A stretch of 64,000 nucleotides of DNA from UBA7803 sp963822255 (GCA_963822255.1 CAWGGV010000006.1:434001-498000), one strand, 5' to 3'; shown: positions 19,697-29,567, counted from the stretch's first letter. Made by a program: numbers and translations. The notes: generated by a model from the letters alone, not told the origin.

Positions 19697-20403
19697 ACCG
19701 GCTCCGGCACCGAATCCCCCACGATCGCGCCGTCCCTGAGCTTCACCTGACGGCGCGAGTAGCGCATCACCTGGGGGTCGTGGGTGGCGGTGACGATGGT
19801 GAGCCCCCGCTGTTCGTTGAGACGGCGCAACAGCTCGAGCAGCTCCTCCGTGGTCACACTGTCGAGATTGGCGCTCGGCTCGTCGGCGAGCAGCAGCACC
19901 GGCCCGGTGACGATGGCGCGGGCGATGGCCACCCGCTGCTGCTGACCGCCTGACAGCTCACCTGGCCGCCGGTCCGCCAGCTCGCCGATACCGAGGGCGT
20001 CGAGCATCTCCATGGCCCGCCGGTGCCGCTCGGTGGCGCGCACGCCCTGAAGCTGCATGATGAACTCGACGTTCTCCCGCGCCGACAGCACGGGAATCAG
20101 GTTGTAAGCCTGGAACACGAAACCCAGCTTGTGCAGGCGCAGGTCCGCCAGCGCGGACGCGGACAGACCGTTGAGCTGGACACCGTCCACCGTGACGTCG
20201 CCGTCCGTGGGGCGGTCGAGCCCGCCGATGATGTTCAGTAAGGTCGACTTGCCGGAACCGGACGGCCCCGAGAGGCTGACGAATTCCCCTCGCCGCACGT
20301 CCAGATCCACCCCCCGCAGGGCGTGCACCGGCACCGACTCCTGCCGGTACACCCGGGTGATACCCCGGCACGCCACCACCACGTCGTCCGTTCGCTCCGT
20401 CAT
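19693..20403 (-). CDS. ABC transporter ATP-binding protein, LolD/MacB type
   Basis: Cytoplasmic ATPase of 236 residues. Walker A is GPSGSGKST, followed by the Q-loop VFQAYNLIPVLSARENVE, the signature LSGGQQQRVAIARA, Walker B LLLADEPSANLD and the H-switch TATHD. The YNLIPVLSA stretch and overall length place it in the LolD/MacB/FtsE branch that pairs with FtsX-like permeases. It would extrude substrates from the inner membrane or periplasm by mechanotransmission rather than carry them across. The ATG overlaps the preceding permease stop (ATGA); the longer frame upstream lies within that permease gene and is rejected. Confidence 0.93.
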   Translation of the reverse strand: MTERTDDVVVACRGITRVYRQESVPVHALRGVDLDVRRGEFVSLSGPSGSGKSTLLNIIGGLDRPTDGDVTVDGVQLNGLSASALADLRLHKLGFVFQAYNLIPVLSARENVEFIMQLQGVRATERHRRAMEMLDALGIGELADRRPGELSGGQQQRVAIARAIVTGPVLLLADEPSANLDSVTTEELLELLRRLNEQRGLTIVTATHDPQVMRYSRRQVKLRDGAIVGDSVPEPV

Positions 20404-21623
20404 CGCCTGAGCGCCTCCAATGGCTCGATCTTCACCGCGCGCCATGCCGGATACAGGCTCGCCAGCACGCCGAGCACCAGGCTCATCCCCGCCACCAGCG
20501 CCAGGTCGCCGGGGAACAGCCGCGGTGTGAGCACCGAGCGGATGCCGGCGAGCTCCGCGCCCGCCGCCCAGCGGGACAGGTCGATGCCGCCCGACAGCCA
20601 CCATATCAGGAGCCCGCCCACCGCAAGCCCCAGCAGGATCCCGGCGGCCATGATCAGGGTCGACTCGGTCACCACCTGCACCACCACTGCGCCCGGCCGC
20701 ATCCCCACCGCGCGCAGCATGCCGAGCTCGCGCGTACGCTCCATCACCGCCGTGACCAGGGTATTCACGAGACCGAACACCAGCGCCCCCATCATGATCA
20801 GAAACCAGATGAAGATGGCCACGTCGGCGAACGCGAACATGGCGGCGAGCTGCGGCTCGAGCTGCTGCCAGCTCAGCACGTCCTCGCCGGTGAAGGCCTG
20901 CTTGAGCCGGTCCATAAGGCTTTGTGAGAGGGCGTTGCGCTGATCCTCGAGCCGCACGGAGACCTCCGTCACCCCCCGGGCGTCCAGCAGCGACTGCAGG
21001 TAGGCCAGGCCGGTGAACGCGTAGGCTTTCTCGAGCCCGGTGCCTTCGGCGTCGAAGATGCCGGCGACCCGGAAGCCGGCTTCGCGGGTCTTGCCATCGG
21101 CACCCTGGGTCATCACCACCACACGATAGCCCACGCCGGTTCTGAGCTGCCCGGCCAGCGCCTTGCCGAGCAGCAGCCGGTTGTCATCGGCACCCTTCAG
21201 CCGCTCCCCGGCCACCGGCACCGCGCCGAGGAACGAGATGTCCTCACGGGACGGCTCGACCCCGACGATCTGCACGCCCCGCGTTTCCCGCTCGCTCATG
21301 ATCACCGCCGGCACCCGCACCCGCGGCGCCCAGCCGGCGAGCTCGCCGGCGGGGAAGTCCGGCTGCCAGCCCGGCGACAGCGCGAAGCGCTTCTGGATGC
21401 CGGGATCGTCGCGATAACCGGGCGCCAGCACCTTGACGTCGCCGGTCAGGTTCTCCACCGCCGTCTCGCGCATGTCCTGCTGGTAGCCTCGGATCAGGCT
21501 GTTCAGCACCGTGACCCCCGCAACGGCCACGCAGATCGCCGCGAGCAGCATGAGGTTGCGCCGGCGGTGGCGAAGCAGGTTCCTGAGCGAGAGACTGAAC
21601 AAAAGCCCGAACGGCATGGTCAC
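20400..21623 (-). CDS. FtsX/MacB-type ABC permease (third of three)
   Basis: 407 residues. One N-terminal membrane helix (LMLLAAICVAVAGVTVLNSLI) is followed by a periplasmic MacB_PCD domain (about 45-270). Three C-terminal helices follow, with the FtsX signature NTLVTAVMERTRELGMLRAVGM and a last segment VLGVLASLYPAWRAVKIEPLEAL. Most similar in plan to LolC/E and MacB permeases. GTG start, GTGA overlap with the previous permease; it overlaps the ATPase downstream. Confidence 0.9.
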   Translation of the reverse strand: MTMPFGLLFSLSLRNLLRHRRRNLMLLAAICVAVAGVTVLNSLIRGYQQDMRETAVENLTGDVKVLAPGYRDDPGIQKRFALSPGWQPDFPAGELAGWAPRVRVPAVIMSERETRGVQIVGVEPSREDISFLGAVPVAGERLKGADDNRLLLGKALAGQLRTGVGYRVVVMTQGADGKTREAGFRVAGIFDAEGTGLEKAYAFTGLAYLQSLLDARGVTEVSVRLEDQRNALSQSLMDRLKQAFTGEDVLSWQQLEPQLAAMFAFADVAIFIWFLIMMGALVFGLVNTLVTAVMERTRELGMLRAVGMRPGAVVVQVVTESTLIMAAGILLGLAVGGLLIWWLSGGIDLSRWAAGAELAGIRSVLTPRLFPGDLALVAGMSLVLGVLASLYPAWRAVKIEPLEALRR

Positions 21624-22840
21624 TCCAGTGCCCGCAGGGCTTCGACGGGCTCGAGTCGGCGGATCCGCAGCGCTGGCACCAGCACCGCCGCCTGGGTGCC
21701 GGCGAACATCACCACCGTTGCAACCACCGCCGCGCTGACGCTGAACGCCGGGTAGACGTGGTTCGGCAGGTTATAGCGGGCGAGCGCCTCGGCCGCCTCG
21801 GCCGGCAATGGCACACCCGTGGCGGTCAGCACGCCCACCAGCACACCGCTTGCCGCCAGTCCCAGGCCGACCCCCACCACCGTCATCCAAAACGCTTCCA
21901 GACAGAGCTGACCAACGATGGTTCTATGGCGCATGCCAAGGGCGGTGAGCATACCGAGCTCGGGCGTGCGCTCGAACACCGTCATCATGAACGTGTTGAC
22001 CACGCTGAACACGACGATGACGACCAGCAGCGCGAAGAACAGCCGGGTGCCGGCCCGCTTGATCTGAATCGTCTGTCTGGCCTCCGGCATCAGGTCCGGC
22101 CAGTCGAGAGCCGCAAGGTCCGGCGCGCGGAGCGCATCGGCCACCTGCGCGCTGCGCGAGGCCCGGTCCACCAGAATCACCAGCATGCTGACGTCCCCCG
22201 GCGCCAGGTTCCAGGCGGTGCGGAAGTCGCCCGCGGAGATCTGCAGAAGGCTGCGGTCGAGCTCCGCCTGACCGGTGGCGAAGGTGCCCACCACATCGGC
22301 GGCGGCCGCGGCCACACCGCCCTCGAGGGCGCTGCCGAGCATCACCACCTCGTCCCCCACCGCCAGCCCGAGGTTCCGGGCCAGGATCGCGCCCACGTAC
22401 GCCTCGCCCGGCCCCTGCAGGTAGCGCCCGGAGGACACCATGGCGGGGAGGCTCGATGCCGCCGCTTCACGCTGGGGATCCACTCCCATCACCTCGGCAC
22501 CGAAGCTGCGCTCTCCAGCCGACGCCAGAGCGAACGCCTGCAGCCGGGGCAGCACGGCGGTGACGTGGGGGACCGCCGCGGCCCGGCGCTCGAGGTCCGG
22601 CGCATCCGCGAGACGCAGCTCGAGACGGGGATCGTCCCGGAAACCCGGCTGCTGGAGCTGCACGTGCCCGGTAAGCAGGCGCGCGCCGTTGTCGATCATG
22701 GCCTCGAAGCTGCCGTCCTGCATGGACATGGCGACCACCAGCAGCCAGACCGCGAAGCCGATGCCGCCTGCGGTGAGCCAGGTCCGGCGCGGATTGCGCC
22801 AGAGGTTGCGCCAGGCCAGGCGCCAGAAGGGTACGTTCAC
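21620..22840 (-). CDS. FtsX/MacB-type ABC permease (second of three)
   Basis: 406 residues from a GTG that overlaps the stop of the first permease (GTGA). The N-terminal helix starts WRLAWRNLWRNPRRTWLTAGGIGFAVWLLV. The periplasmic domain contains QAFALASAGERSFGAEVMGVDP, nearly identical to a segment of the first permease, so the pair arose by duplication. The C-terminal FtsX block includes NTFMMTVFERTPELGMLTALGM. Upstream frame extension overlaps the first permease gene and is not used. Confidence 0.9.
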   Translation of the reverse strand: MNVPFWRLAWRNLWRNPRRTWLTAGGIGFAVWLLVVAMSMQDGSFEAMIDNGARLLTGHVQLQQPGFRDDPRLELRLADAPDLERRAAAVPHVTAVLPRLQAFALASAGERSFGAEVMGVDPQREAAASSLPAMVSSGRYLQGPGEAYVGAILARNLGLAVGDEVVMLGSALEGGVAAAAADVVGTFATGQAELDRSLLQISAGDFRTAWNLAPGDVSMLVILVDRASRSAQVADALRAPDLAALDWPDLMPEARQTIQIKRAGTRLFFALLVVIVVFSVVNTFMMTVFERTPELGMLTALGMRHRTIVGQLCLEAFWMTVVGVGLGLAASGVLVGVLTATGVPLPAEAAEALARYNLPNHVYPAFSVSAAVVATVVMFAGTQAAVLVPALRIRRLEPVEALRALE

Positions 22841-24135
22841 GCCGCCACCCGCAGGGCGTCCACGGGCGCCAGGCGGCGGATCTTCAGGCTCGGCAGCAGC
22901 GCGGCGAGCTGAGTGCCGGCGAGCATCACCAGCGGCGCGGTGGTGAGCGCCTCCGGAGCGAAGATGGGATAGAGGCGAGTGGGCAGATAGAGCTGGCGCG
23001 CCAGCCGCTCCATGTCGGCGCCCAGATAGATGCCGTGGCCCGCGAGCCAGGCCACCAGCGCGCACGCCAGCGCGAGCCCGGTCGCCGCCCCCAGCAGCCA
23101 CAACCCGAACGCCTCCCACTGCAGCATGGTCACGATGCGGCCGGGCCCCATGCCGATGGCCAGCATCATGCCGAACTCATGGGTACGCTCGAACACCGTC
23201 ATGATGAACGTGTTCACCACGCTGAAGGCGACCAGCACCATCACCAGCCAGTAGAATAACCGACCGCTCATGCGGTCCACCTGGATGGCCTGGCGCAGCT
23301 CCGGCAGGATCTCCGGCCAGGTGCGCACCTGCACCTCGGCGCCGTCGTCGCCGGCGGGCCAGCGGCCCGGCAGCGCATCGCGCACGCGCTCGGCCACTCG
23401 TTCCACCGCGCGCAGATCGTCGGTTCTCACCACCAGCTCGTGAGCCTGGTTGTCGAGGCCGAAAGCGCTCGCCATGGACCCGCGGTCGGTTACCAGCAAC
23501 GCGCGGTCCAGCTCGCTGATGCCGGTCCGGAGGATGCCGGCCACCGTCACCACCAGGGCGGCCACTCCGCCCCGGCTGCCGCTGCCGAGCACGACCACCT
23601 CGTCGCCGACCTCGACGCCGAGGTTGCGCGCCAGACCCTCACCCAGCACGCCGTCCCCCGGCGACTCGAGGTAATGGCCGGCCACCACCCGCCGGTCGAG
23701 GGTCACGACCCGCTGCTCGGCCCGGGCGTCGACCCCCAGAACCTCCGCGCCGAAGCTGCGCTCGCCGGCGGATGCCAGCGCGAAGGCTTCGAGCCGTGGG
23801 GCCACGGCAGCTACGCCGGGAATATCGCGTACTCGCCGCACCAGGGCATCGGCATCCGCCAGGCTGTCCTCCAACCGCTCGCCGTCCGAGTGGGCGCGGC
23901 TCGAGATCTGCAGGTGCCCGACCAGCAACGACGTGGCCGTCTCTTCCATGCTGAGGTAGCTGCCGAGCTGGATACAGCCCGAGGCCACCACCAGAAACAC
24001 GGCGAACGCCACGCCTCCGGCCGTCAGCGCCGTGCGGCGGAGATTACGGCGAAGGTTGCGCCAGCCGATGCGTGCGGTCAGCGGCAACGGCCATGGGACC
24101 CACTGGGGGGCAAGCCGGCCGCCGGTGTGGGTCAA
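22837..24135 (-). CDS. FtsX/MacB-type ABC permease (first of three)
   Basis: 432 residues starting at a TTG that overlaps the LolA-like stop (TTGA). It has the same plan as the next permease: an RIGWRNLRRNLRRTALTAGGVAFAVFL helix, a periplasmic domain with FALASAGERSFGAEVLGVDA, and NTFIMTVFERTHEFGMMLAIGM in the C-terminal block. Three tandem permeases for one ATPase is more than LolCDE needs, so two may form the working heterodimer and the third may be specialised. Confidence 0.88.
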   Translation of the reverse strand: MTHTGGRLAPQWVPWPLPLTARIGWRNLRRNLRRTALTAGGVAFAVFLVVASGCIQLGSYLSMEETATSLLVGHLQISSRAHSDGERLEDSLADADALVRRVRDIPGVAAVAPRLEAFALASAGERSFGAEVLGVDARAEQRVVTLDRRVVAGHYLESPGDGVLGEGLARNLGVEVGDEVVVLGSGSRGGVAALVVTVAGILRTGISELDRALLVTDRGSMASAFGLDNQAHELVVRTDDLRAVERVAERVRDALPGRWPAGDDGAEVQVRTWPEILPELRQAIQVDRMSGRLFYWLVMVLVAFSVVNTFIMTVFERTHEFGMMLAIGMGPGRIVTMLQWEAFGLWLLGAATGLALACALVAWLAGHGIYLGADMERLARQLYLPTRLYPIFAPEALTTAPLVMLAGTQLAALLPSLKIRRLAPVDALRVAA

Positions 24136-24947
24136 GGAACGGCTCCGGTCCTGAGTGCGAACAGCGTGAACAGCTTATCGTCCAGCTTCAGGTCGAACTG
24201 AGCCTTGCGGTAGTCGACGTCGGTGTAGTGCTCGGGCTCGTCGAGCTTCGTCATCCGCATCCGCGTGCCGAACACGCGCCCGCCCAGCTCACCGATCTCG
24301 AGGGTCTCGAGACGCTTGAGCGGCATGAGGTCCTGATCGAAGTAGGTATGGGAGATCAGCACGTAGTCGTCGCGCAGCACCACCACCTCTTTGCCCCACA
24401 CCACCGGCGCGTTCTCCCTCGGCACCGCTTCCACGGTGTAAATGCGGTGGCCATCGCGGCTCTCCACGTTCACCAGCGAAAGCTCGTAGTGCTTGAGCAG
24501 CTTGTCACTCTGAGCCAGGTCGTTGTAGGAGAAATCGGATCCCGCCCAGCTCTGGGACATCAGGCTGAACGGCAGACGAATGGTGCGGTTCAACTTCGGT
24601 GTGTACGTCCACATGTCGTCGCCGCGCTTCAACGTCGCGTTGCCGGCGTCCCTGGCCGGCGTGATGAAGCGGATGAGGGCGTCCTCGCGGCCGCGCGTCC
24701 AGGCCTCGAGCTCGGAGCTGCGCTCCCACTCGGGCCGGTGAATGCGCATCGCGAGATCGGCGTACGACGTGGTGCCGCGGGTGAGGTCCAACGCACCGGC
24801 GATCAGCTCTCGGGCCGTCGGCTGCGGCGACGAATCCTCGGTGTTGGGCGGATGCGGGGCGGCGGCGGCGAGAGCGGCGTCTGCCGCCAGGGCCAGCAGC
24901 AGGGCCAGCAAGGCCTTCGTGCAGCTGGCGATCGACCGGACGTTCAT
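24132..24947 (-). CDS. Periplasmic LolA-like outer membrane lipoprotein-sorting protein
   Basis: 271 residues. A signal peptide (KALLALLLALAADAALAAAA) is followed by a LolA-like half-barrel fold, with RFITPARDAGNATLKRGDDMWTYTPKLNRTIRLP and SQSWAGSDFSYNDLAQ, the hallmark stretch of the LolA-like family. The family is related to the lipoprotein carrier LolA and usually lies next to RND or MacB-like exporters. It would bind a lipid-like moiety in the periplasm and hand it onward. The ATG at 24947 is chosen because it begins the signal peptide. The three permeases follow in overlap. Confidence 0.88.
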   Translation of the reverse strand: MNVRSIASCTKALLALLLALAADAALAAAAPHPPNTEDSSPQPTARELIAGALDLTRGTTSYADLAMRIHRPEWERSSELEAWTRGREDALIRFITPARDAGNATLKRGDDMWTYTPKLNRTIRLPFSLMSQSWAGSDFSYNDLAQSDKLLKHYELSLVNVESRDGHRIYTVEAVPRENAPVVWGKEVVVLRDDYVLISHTYFDQDLMPLKRLETLEIGELGGRVFGTRMRMTKLDEPEHYTDVDYRKAQFDLKLDDKLFTLFALRTGAVP

Positions 24948-24979
24948 GTCGCCTTTGATCAAAGGGCCTCCCCGTGAGC

Positions 24980-25462
24980 TCATCGGCGCCGGCGGTGCAG
25001 GGAAACGACGTTGTCTCCCTTCACCACTTCCTGCTTGAGAGAGAACGCCACCTCCCAGGTGAACACCCGGCCGTCGCCGCTGACCCCGGGGATGCCGGCG
25101 TCGCGGACGAAGCCCCGAAAGCCGTACCCGCGGGAGATGGCGAACAGCGCGAAGGTGGCGTGGACAGTGCCGCTGTCGTTCCACAACAACCCCAGGTTCG
25201 GCGGGCTGTCCAGCTTTGCGGTGCCACGCAGATGATCTCCGGCAAGCCGCATGGTGAGGGTGTAGGTGCCCGCGTCGTTGCTGGCCAGCCGCACCACGAA
25301 GTCGCTCTCGGGCTCCCCTTGACTGCGCCAGCCGCCGGTGAGGGTGACGCCGTCGTCGTCCCGCTGCACCATGACGTGGCATTCCACGGGTTGTCCGCGG
25401 CTCTGGCCCTCGGCGAGCAGGCTTCCCCGGCCCAACCATTGACCGCTCTCGAGAAACATCAT
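24980..25462 (-). CDS. Conserved-looking small protein of unknown function
   Basis: 160 residues with no signal peptide and no membrane segment. The sequence is beta-rich (GDHLRGTAKLDSPPNLGLLWNDSGTVHATFALFAISRG), suggesting a small beta-barrel or lipocalin-like fold. It ends in a very basic tail HRRRR. Its ATG overlaps the SRAP stop (ATGA) and the LolA-like gene follows 32 bp downstream, so it belongs to the same run. Function not assigned. Confidence 0.6.
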   Translation of the reverse strand: MMFLESGQWLGRGSLLAEGQSRGQPVECHVMVQRDDDGVTLTGGWRSQGEPESDFVVRLASNDAGTYTLTMRLAGDHLRGTAKLDSPPNLGLLWNDSGTVHATFALFAISRGYGFRGFVRDAGIPGVSGDGRVFTWEVAFSLKQEVVKGDNVVSLHRRRR

Positions 25463-26172
25463 GGCCGCTCGGCCGCCACCGCCACCGGCTCGCCCACGGG
25501 CTCGGTGCAGCGCGACTCCTTGTTGCGGGCGTTGTTCACGTAGGTCGACACCGGCACCGCGTCCAGGGCCACGGGAACGACGGCACCGAGCAGGGCCTTC
25601 AGCTCGTCGCGGGGCGTGTCCCGGGCCAGCCAGCGCCGGGCGTCGGCCATGGACAGCATCACCGGCTGGCGGTCGTGCACGAACTCGAGGCCCGCGGCCG
25701 CGCGGGTGGTGAGGATGGCGAAGCTGTCGACCACCTCGCCGCCCTCGCGGCTCCGCCAGCGGTCCCAGATGCCGGCCAGCAGCAGGCCCGGCAAGGCGTG
25801 GGCGTGGATGTACCACGGCATCTTCGCGCCTTCACCTCCGCTGCGCCTGGCATGGACCCACTCGTAGAAGCCGGAGACCGGCACCACACAGCGGCGCCTG
25901 TGGAACGGCTCGCGGAACGCCCGGCTCTGGTCCACCGTCTCCGACTTGGCGTTGAACATGGCGTAGCGGGTGGCGGGCTCCTTCGACCAGTAGGGCGTCA
26001 GCCACCAGCGCATGGGCACCAACTCCGGCTCACCGACGTCGTCCAGGCGCAGCACGACGATGCTCTCGGTGGGCGCGGCGTTGTGGTTGTCCGGACCCGG
26101 ATGCCTGAGCCGCACCAGCTCCAGCAGCAGCTTCGACAGCGGGTCCGACTCCACGTTGAAACGTCCGCACAC
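25459..26172 (-). CDS. SOS response-associated peptidase, SRAP (HMCES/YedK) family
   Basis: Binds abasic sites in single-stranded DNA and forms a thiazolidine crosslink through Cys2, shielding the lesion. The GTG at 26172 is chosen because it gives Met-Cys-Gly-Arg-Phe, so Cys2 becomes N-terminal after Met removal, as the mechanism requires. Other family markers are NAAPTESIVVLR, FNAKSETVDQSRAFREPF, VVPVSGFYEWVHAR with the conserved Glu, and FVHDRQPVML with the catalytic His. 237 residues, the normal size. It follows the aldo/keto reductase by 12 bp. Confidence 0.93.
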   Translation of the reverse strand: MCGRFNVESDPLSKLLLELVRLRHPGPDNHNAAPTESIVVLRLDDVGEPELVPMRWWLTPYWSKEPATRYAMFNAKSETVDQSRAFREPFHRRRCVVPVSGFYEWVHARRSGGEGAKMPWYIHAHALPGLLLAGIWDRWRSREGGEVVDSFAILTTRAAAGLEFVHDRQPVMLSMADARRWLARDTPRDELKALLGAVVPVALDAVPVSTYVNNARNKESRCTEPVGEPVAVAAERP

Positions 26173-26183
26173 GGTTCGCCGTC

Positions 26184-27125
26184 TCAGCCTTTGAGCAGGC
26201 GCGCCACCTGGCCCATCTCTTCCGCCGACAACCGCCACTCGCGGGCGGCGGCAGCGTTGCTCGCCACCTGCTCGGCGGACGTCGCTCCGGCGATGACGCT
26301 GACGATCTCCTGCTGGGACAGCAGCCAGCAGAACGCCAGATCGAGGAGGCTGCGGCCCCGTTCCTCGGCGAAGCGAGCGAGCGCCTCGACCTGGTCGAAA
26401 TTCGATTGGGTGAGGGCCCGCTTCGCCAGCGCCTCCGCCCGGGCCAGCCGGGTACCTTCGGGCGGCGCGCCGTCGCGGCGGTATTTGCCGGTGAGCATAC
26501 CGCTCGCCAGCGGGAAGTACGGCAGCACCCCGAGGCCGAAGTGCCGGCAGGCCGGCAGCACCTCGTGACGCACGGTGCGCTCGAGCAGGCTGTAGTGGTT
26601 CTGGGCGGTGACGAAAGGCGTGTAGCCGGCGCTGCGGGCAGCCCAGTGCGCGTCGGCGATCTGCCAGCCGGCGAAGTTGGAGTGGCCGATGTAGCGCACC
26701 TTGCCCTCCCGCACCAGGTCGTCCAGCACTGACAGCGTCTCCTCGATGGGGGTGGCGGGATCGGCCTGGTGCATCTGATAGAGGTCGATGTAATCGGTGC
26801 CGAGGCGCTCGAGACTCGCCTCCACGGCCCGCCGCACGTAGTACCTGGAGCCGCCCTTGTCCTGGAGCGTCGGGCCGGTCGGCATGGCGAACTTGGTGGC
26901 GATGATCACGTGGTGGCGCCGGTCTCCGAGCGCCCGGCCGAGCAACACCTCGGACTGCTTGCCGCCGTAGACGTCGGCGGTGTCGAAGAAATTGATGCCC
27001 TGCTCGAGGGCGGCGTCGACCACGGCGCGCGTGCCGTCGGCATCGATGCGCCCGCCGAAGTTGTTGCAGCCGATGCCCACTTCCGACACGTGCAGTCCGC
27101 AGTTGCCGAGTCGTCGCTGCTCCAT
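26184..27125 (-). CDS. Aldo/keto reductase
   Basis: NADPH-dependent oxidoreductase of 313 residues with a TIM-barrel fold; cytosolic. The AKR tetrad is visible: Asp in NFFDTADVYGG, the Tyr in the same motif, Lys in IIATKF, and His in DLYQMHQAD. The C-terminal NADP-binding segment includes IVSVIAGATSAEQV. The N-terminus MEQRRLGNCGLHVSEVGIGC fits the YajO/Kv-beta-like branch. First gene of the long minus-strand run, divergent from the S9 peptidase with about 110 bp between starts. Substrate unknown. Confidence 0.92.
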   Translation of the reverse strand: MEQRRLGNCGLHVSEVGIGCNNFGGRIDADGTRAVVDAALEQGINFFDTADVYGGKQSEVLLGRALGDRRHHVIIATKFAMPTGPTLQDKGGSRYYVRRAVEASLERLGTDYIDLYQMHQADPATPIEETLSVLDDLVREGKVRYIGHSNFAGWQIADAHWAARSAGYTPFVTAQNHYSLLERTVRHEVLPACRHFGLGVLPYFPLASGMLTGKYRRDGAPPEGTRLARAEALAKRALTQSNFDQVEALARFAEERGRSLLDLAFCWLLSQQEIVSVIAGATSAEQVASNAAAAREWRLSAEEMGQVARLLKG

Positions 27126-27238
27126 CGCCAGTCCTTCGAATGGTGAAGGTTCTGGATGGTAACGGTTTGCGTTTCGGCGTGCATTCGCGTAGGAACTAGC
27201 GTCCGGACCCGATTTGCCCTCGATCAGTACAGACCACC

Positions 27239-29321
27239 ATGACCCGACCCCCCGTCGCCACTCGCATCCCTCACCGCTATACCCGCCACGGCATCACCGT
27301 AGAGGACCCGTACGCCTGGCTCAAGGACCCGGACTACCCGGACGTCAACGACCGCAGGATTCTCCAATACCTGCAGGCCGAAAACGATTATTTCGATGAA
27401 TGCATGGGCCCTCACCAGGCCCTGGTGGATCGGCTGTTCGCCGAGATGAAGGACCGTCAGCCCCAGGAGGACGCGAGCGTGCCGTACCGCAAGGGCGGCT
27501 TCTGGTACCAGTGGCGGTTCCAGCGCGGCGCCCAGTACCGGCTGTGGCTGCGGGCTCCGGCGACCGATCCCCGGGCGCCGCCGGCGGAATCGAGCTCGGC
27601 CTGGCGGGTGATTCTCGACGAGCCGAGGCTTGCCGGGGAGCACAACTACTTCGTCCTGGGCGGTCTGTCGGTGAGCCCGGACGGGCGCTACCTGGCGTGG
27701 AGCGCAGACACCAACGGCTCGGAACGCTTCACCCTGCAGGTGAAGGATCTGCAAGCGGACGTAATGCTCGACGAGCCGATTCCCGACACCCTGGCGGCGC
27801 CGGTGTGGGCAGCGGACAGCGGGCGCTTTCTGTACGTGGTGGTCAATCAGCAGTGGCGCCCCTACCAGGTGCGCCTGCACGCCCTGGGCACGCCGCGCAA
27901 GGACGACGCGGTAATCTACGAGGAAGCCGCCGAGTCGTTCTTCGTCGGCATCGACAAGACCTCGTCCGAACGCCATCTGCTGATCACCACGGGCGACCAC
28001 GTGACCAGCGAGATCCGTTACCTGCCCGCCGACGAGCCCCGGGCCGAACCGCGCCTGGTCGCGCCGCGGCGCGCGAACCACGAGTACTCGGTCGATCACG
28101 GTGATGGCTTCTTCTACCTGATGAGCAACGCCTCCCACAGGAACTTCGCGCTCTATCGAGCGCCCGAGCAGACACCCGAGGAAAGCCACTGGGAGACCCT
28201 GGTGGCGGGTTCCGATGAGCAGTACCTGACCTGGTTCGCGCGCTTCGCGGGCCGGCTGGTGGTGGGAGAGCGGATCGAGGGCCTGGACCAGGTGCGGGTG
28301 ATGGAGGACAACGGCACCGATTACCTGCTGGAATTTCCCGAGTTCACCCACACCGTGGGTCTCGGCGCCAATCCGGAGTACGACGCCCCGGCACTGCGCG
28401 TGCACTATCAGTCCATGGTCACACCGGAAACCGTGTTCGACTTCCACTACGGCGACCGCAGCCTGGAACGGCTGAAGACCCAGGAAATTCCCACGCGGCT
28501 ACGACCACCAGCTCTACGTGACCGAGCGGCTCACCGCGCCCGGCCGCGATGGCGTGCGCATCCCCGTGAGCGTCGTCTACCGCCGCGACCTGAGCCGCGA
28601 CGGCAATACACCCCTCTATCTATACGGCTACGGCGCCTACGGCATGGCCATGCTGCCCGGCTTCTCGACCAACCGCCTGTCGCTCCTCGACCGCGGCTTC
28701 GCGTTCGCCATCGCCCATATCCGCGGCGGCGACGATCTCGGCTATGCCTGGTACCAGGATGGCAAGCTCGACAAGCGCACCAACACTTTCAACGACTTCG
28801 TGGACGTCGCGCGCTTCATGGTCGAGCAGGGCTGGACCCGCCCCGGCCGTATTGCCATCGCCGGCGGAAGCGCGGGCGGCGAGCTCATGGGTGCGGTGGT
28901 CAACCAGGCTCCGGAGTTGTGGGGCGCCGTGGTGGCGCACGTGCCGTTCATGGACGTGCTCAACACCATGCAGGATACCTCCCTGCCGCTGACGCCCATC
29001 GAATGGCCGGAGTGGGGAAACCCCATCGAGGACAAGGCGGCGTTCGAGCACATCTACGGGTACTCGCCGTACGATCAGCTCCGGGAAGGCGCGTACCCGC
29101 CCATGCTGGTCACCGCGGGCCTGAACGACCCCCGTGTCACCTACTGGGAGCCGGCCAAGTACGTGGCCAAGCTGCGCACCTTGAAGACTGACGACAACTG
29201 GCTGCTGCTCAAGACCAACATGGACGCCGGCCACCGTGGCCAGTCAGGGCGTTTCGAGACCCTGCAGGAACTGGCCGAGGAGTACGCCTTCATCCTGGTG
29301 AGCCTGGGGCTGGCGGATTGA
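27239..29321 (+). CDS. Oligopeptidase B-like S9 serine peptidase, one frameshift
   Basis: About 693 residues when joined across one indel near 28493 (one extra base in CCCACGCGGC). Correcting it gives EIPRGYDHQLYVTERL, which matches the oligopeptidase B linker. The N-terminal seven-bladed propeller begins at HGITVEDPYAWLKDP. The C-terminal hydrolase domain has the catalytic Ser in IAGGSAGGEL, Asp in VTAGLNDPRV and His in DAGHRGQSG. It cleaves short peptides after basic residues in the cytosol; no signal peptide is seen. It is divergent from the aldo/keto reductase. Both halves are well conserved, so the break may be a sequence error. Confidence 0.88.
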
Positions 29322-29330
29322 TGCCGACCG

Positions 29331-29567
29331 CTACGCGGAACGCTGCCGCTGCCGGGCCTCGTGGGCCTCGCGCATGCGGCGCTTGATGATGTTCTGCACC
29401 ACGCTCACCGTGGTCCAGTCGTGGAGCATCTGGCGCTCGCAATTGCCGCAGGCGACCTGCTCACCGGCCTGAACGCGAGCGAGCAGGTCGCTGTACTTCA
29501 GGCGGGTGACGAAATCGCAGTGGGAGCACTCCAGCCCCACCGCGGGATCGATGCCGATGTAGTCCAT
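29331..29567 (-). CDS. Small zinc-ribbon-like protein, unknown function
   Basis: 78 residues from the ATG at 29567; the longer frame adds an arginine-rich stretch without conservation. Two Cys pairs, CSHC (about 14-17) and CGNC (40-43), form a probable zinc ribbon, followed by a charged C-terminal helix (IIKRRMREAHEARQRQR). No family recognised. It lies between two larger genes and has its own short upstream gap. Confidence 0.6.
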   Translation of the reverse strand: MDYIGIDPAVGLECSHCDFVTRLKYSDLLARVQAGEQVACGNCERQMLHDWTTVSVVQNIIKRRMREAHEARQRQRSA

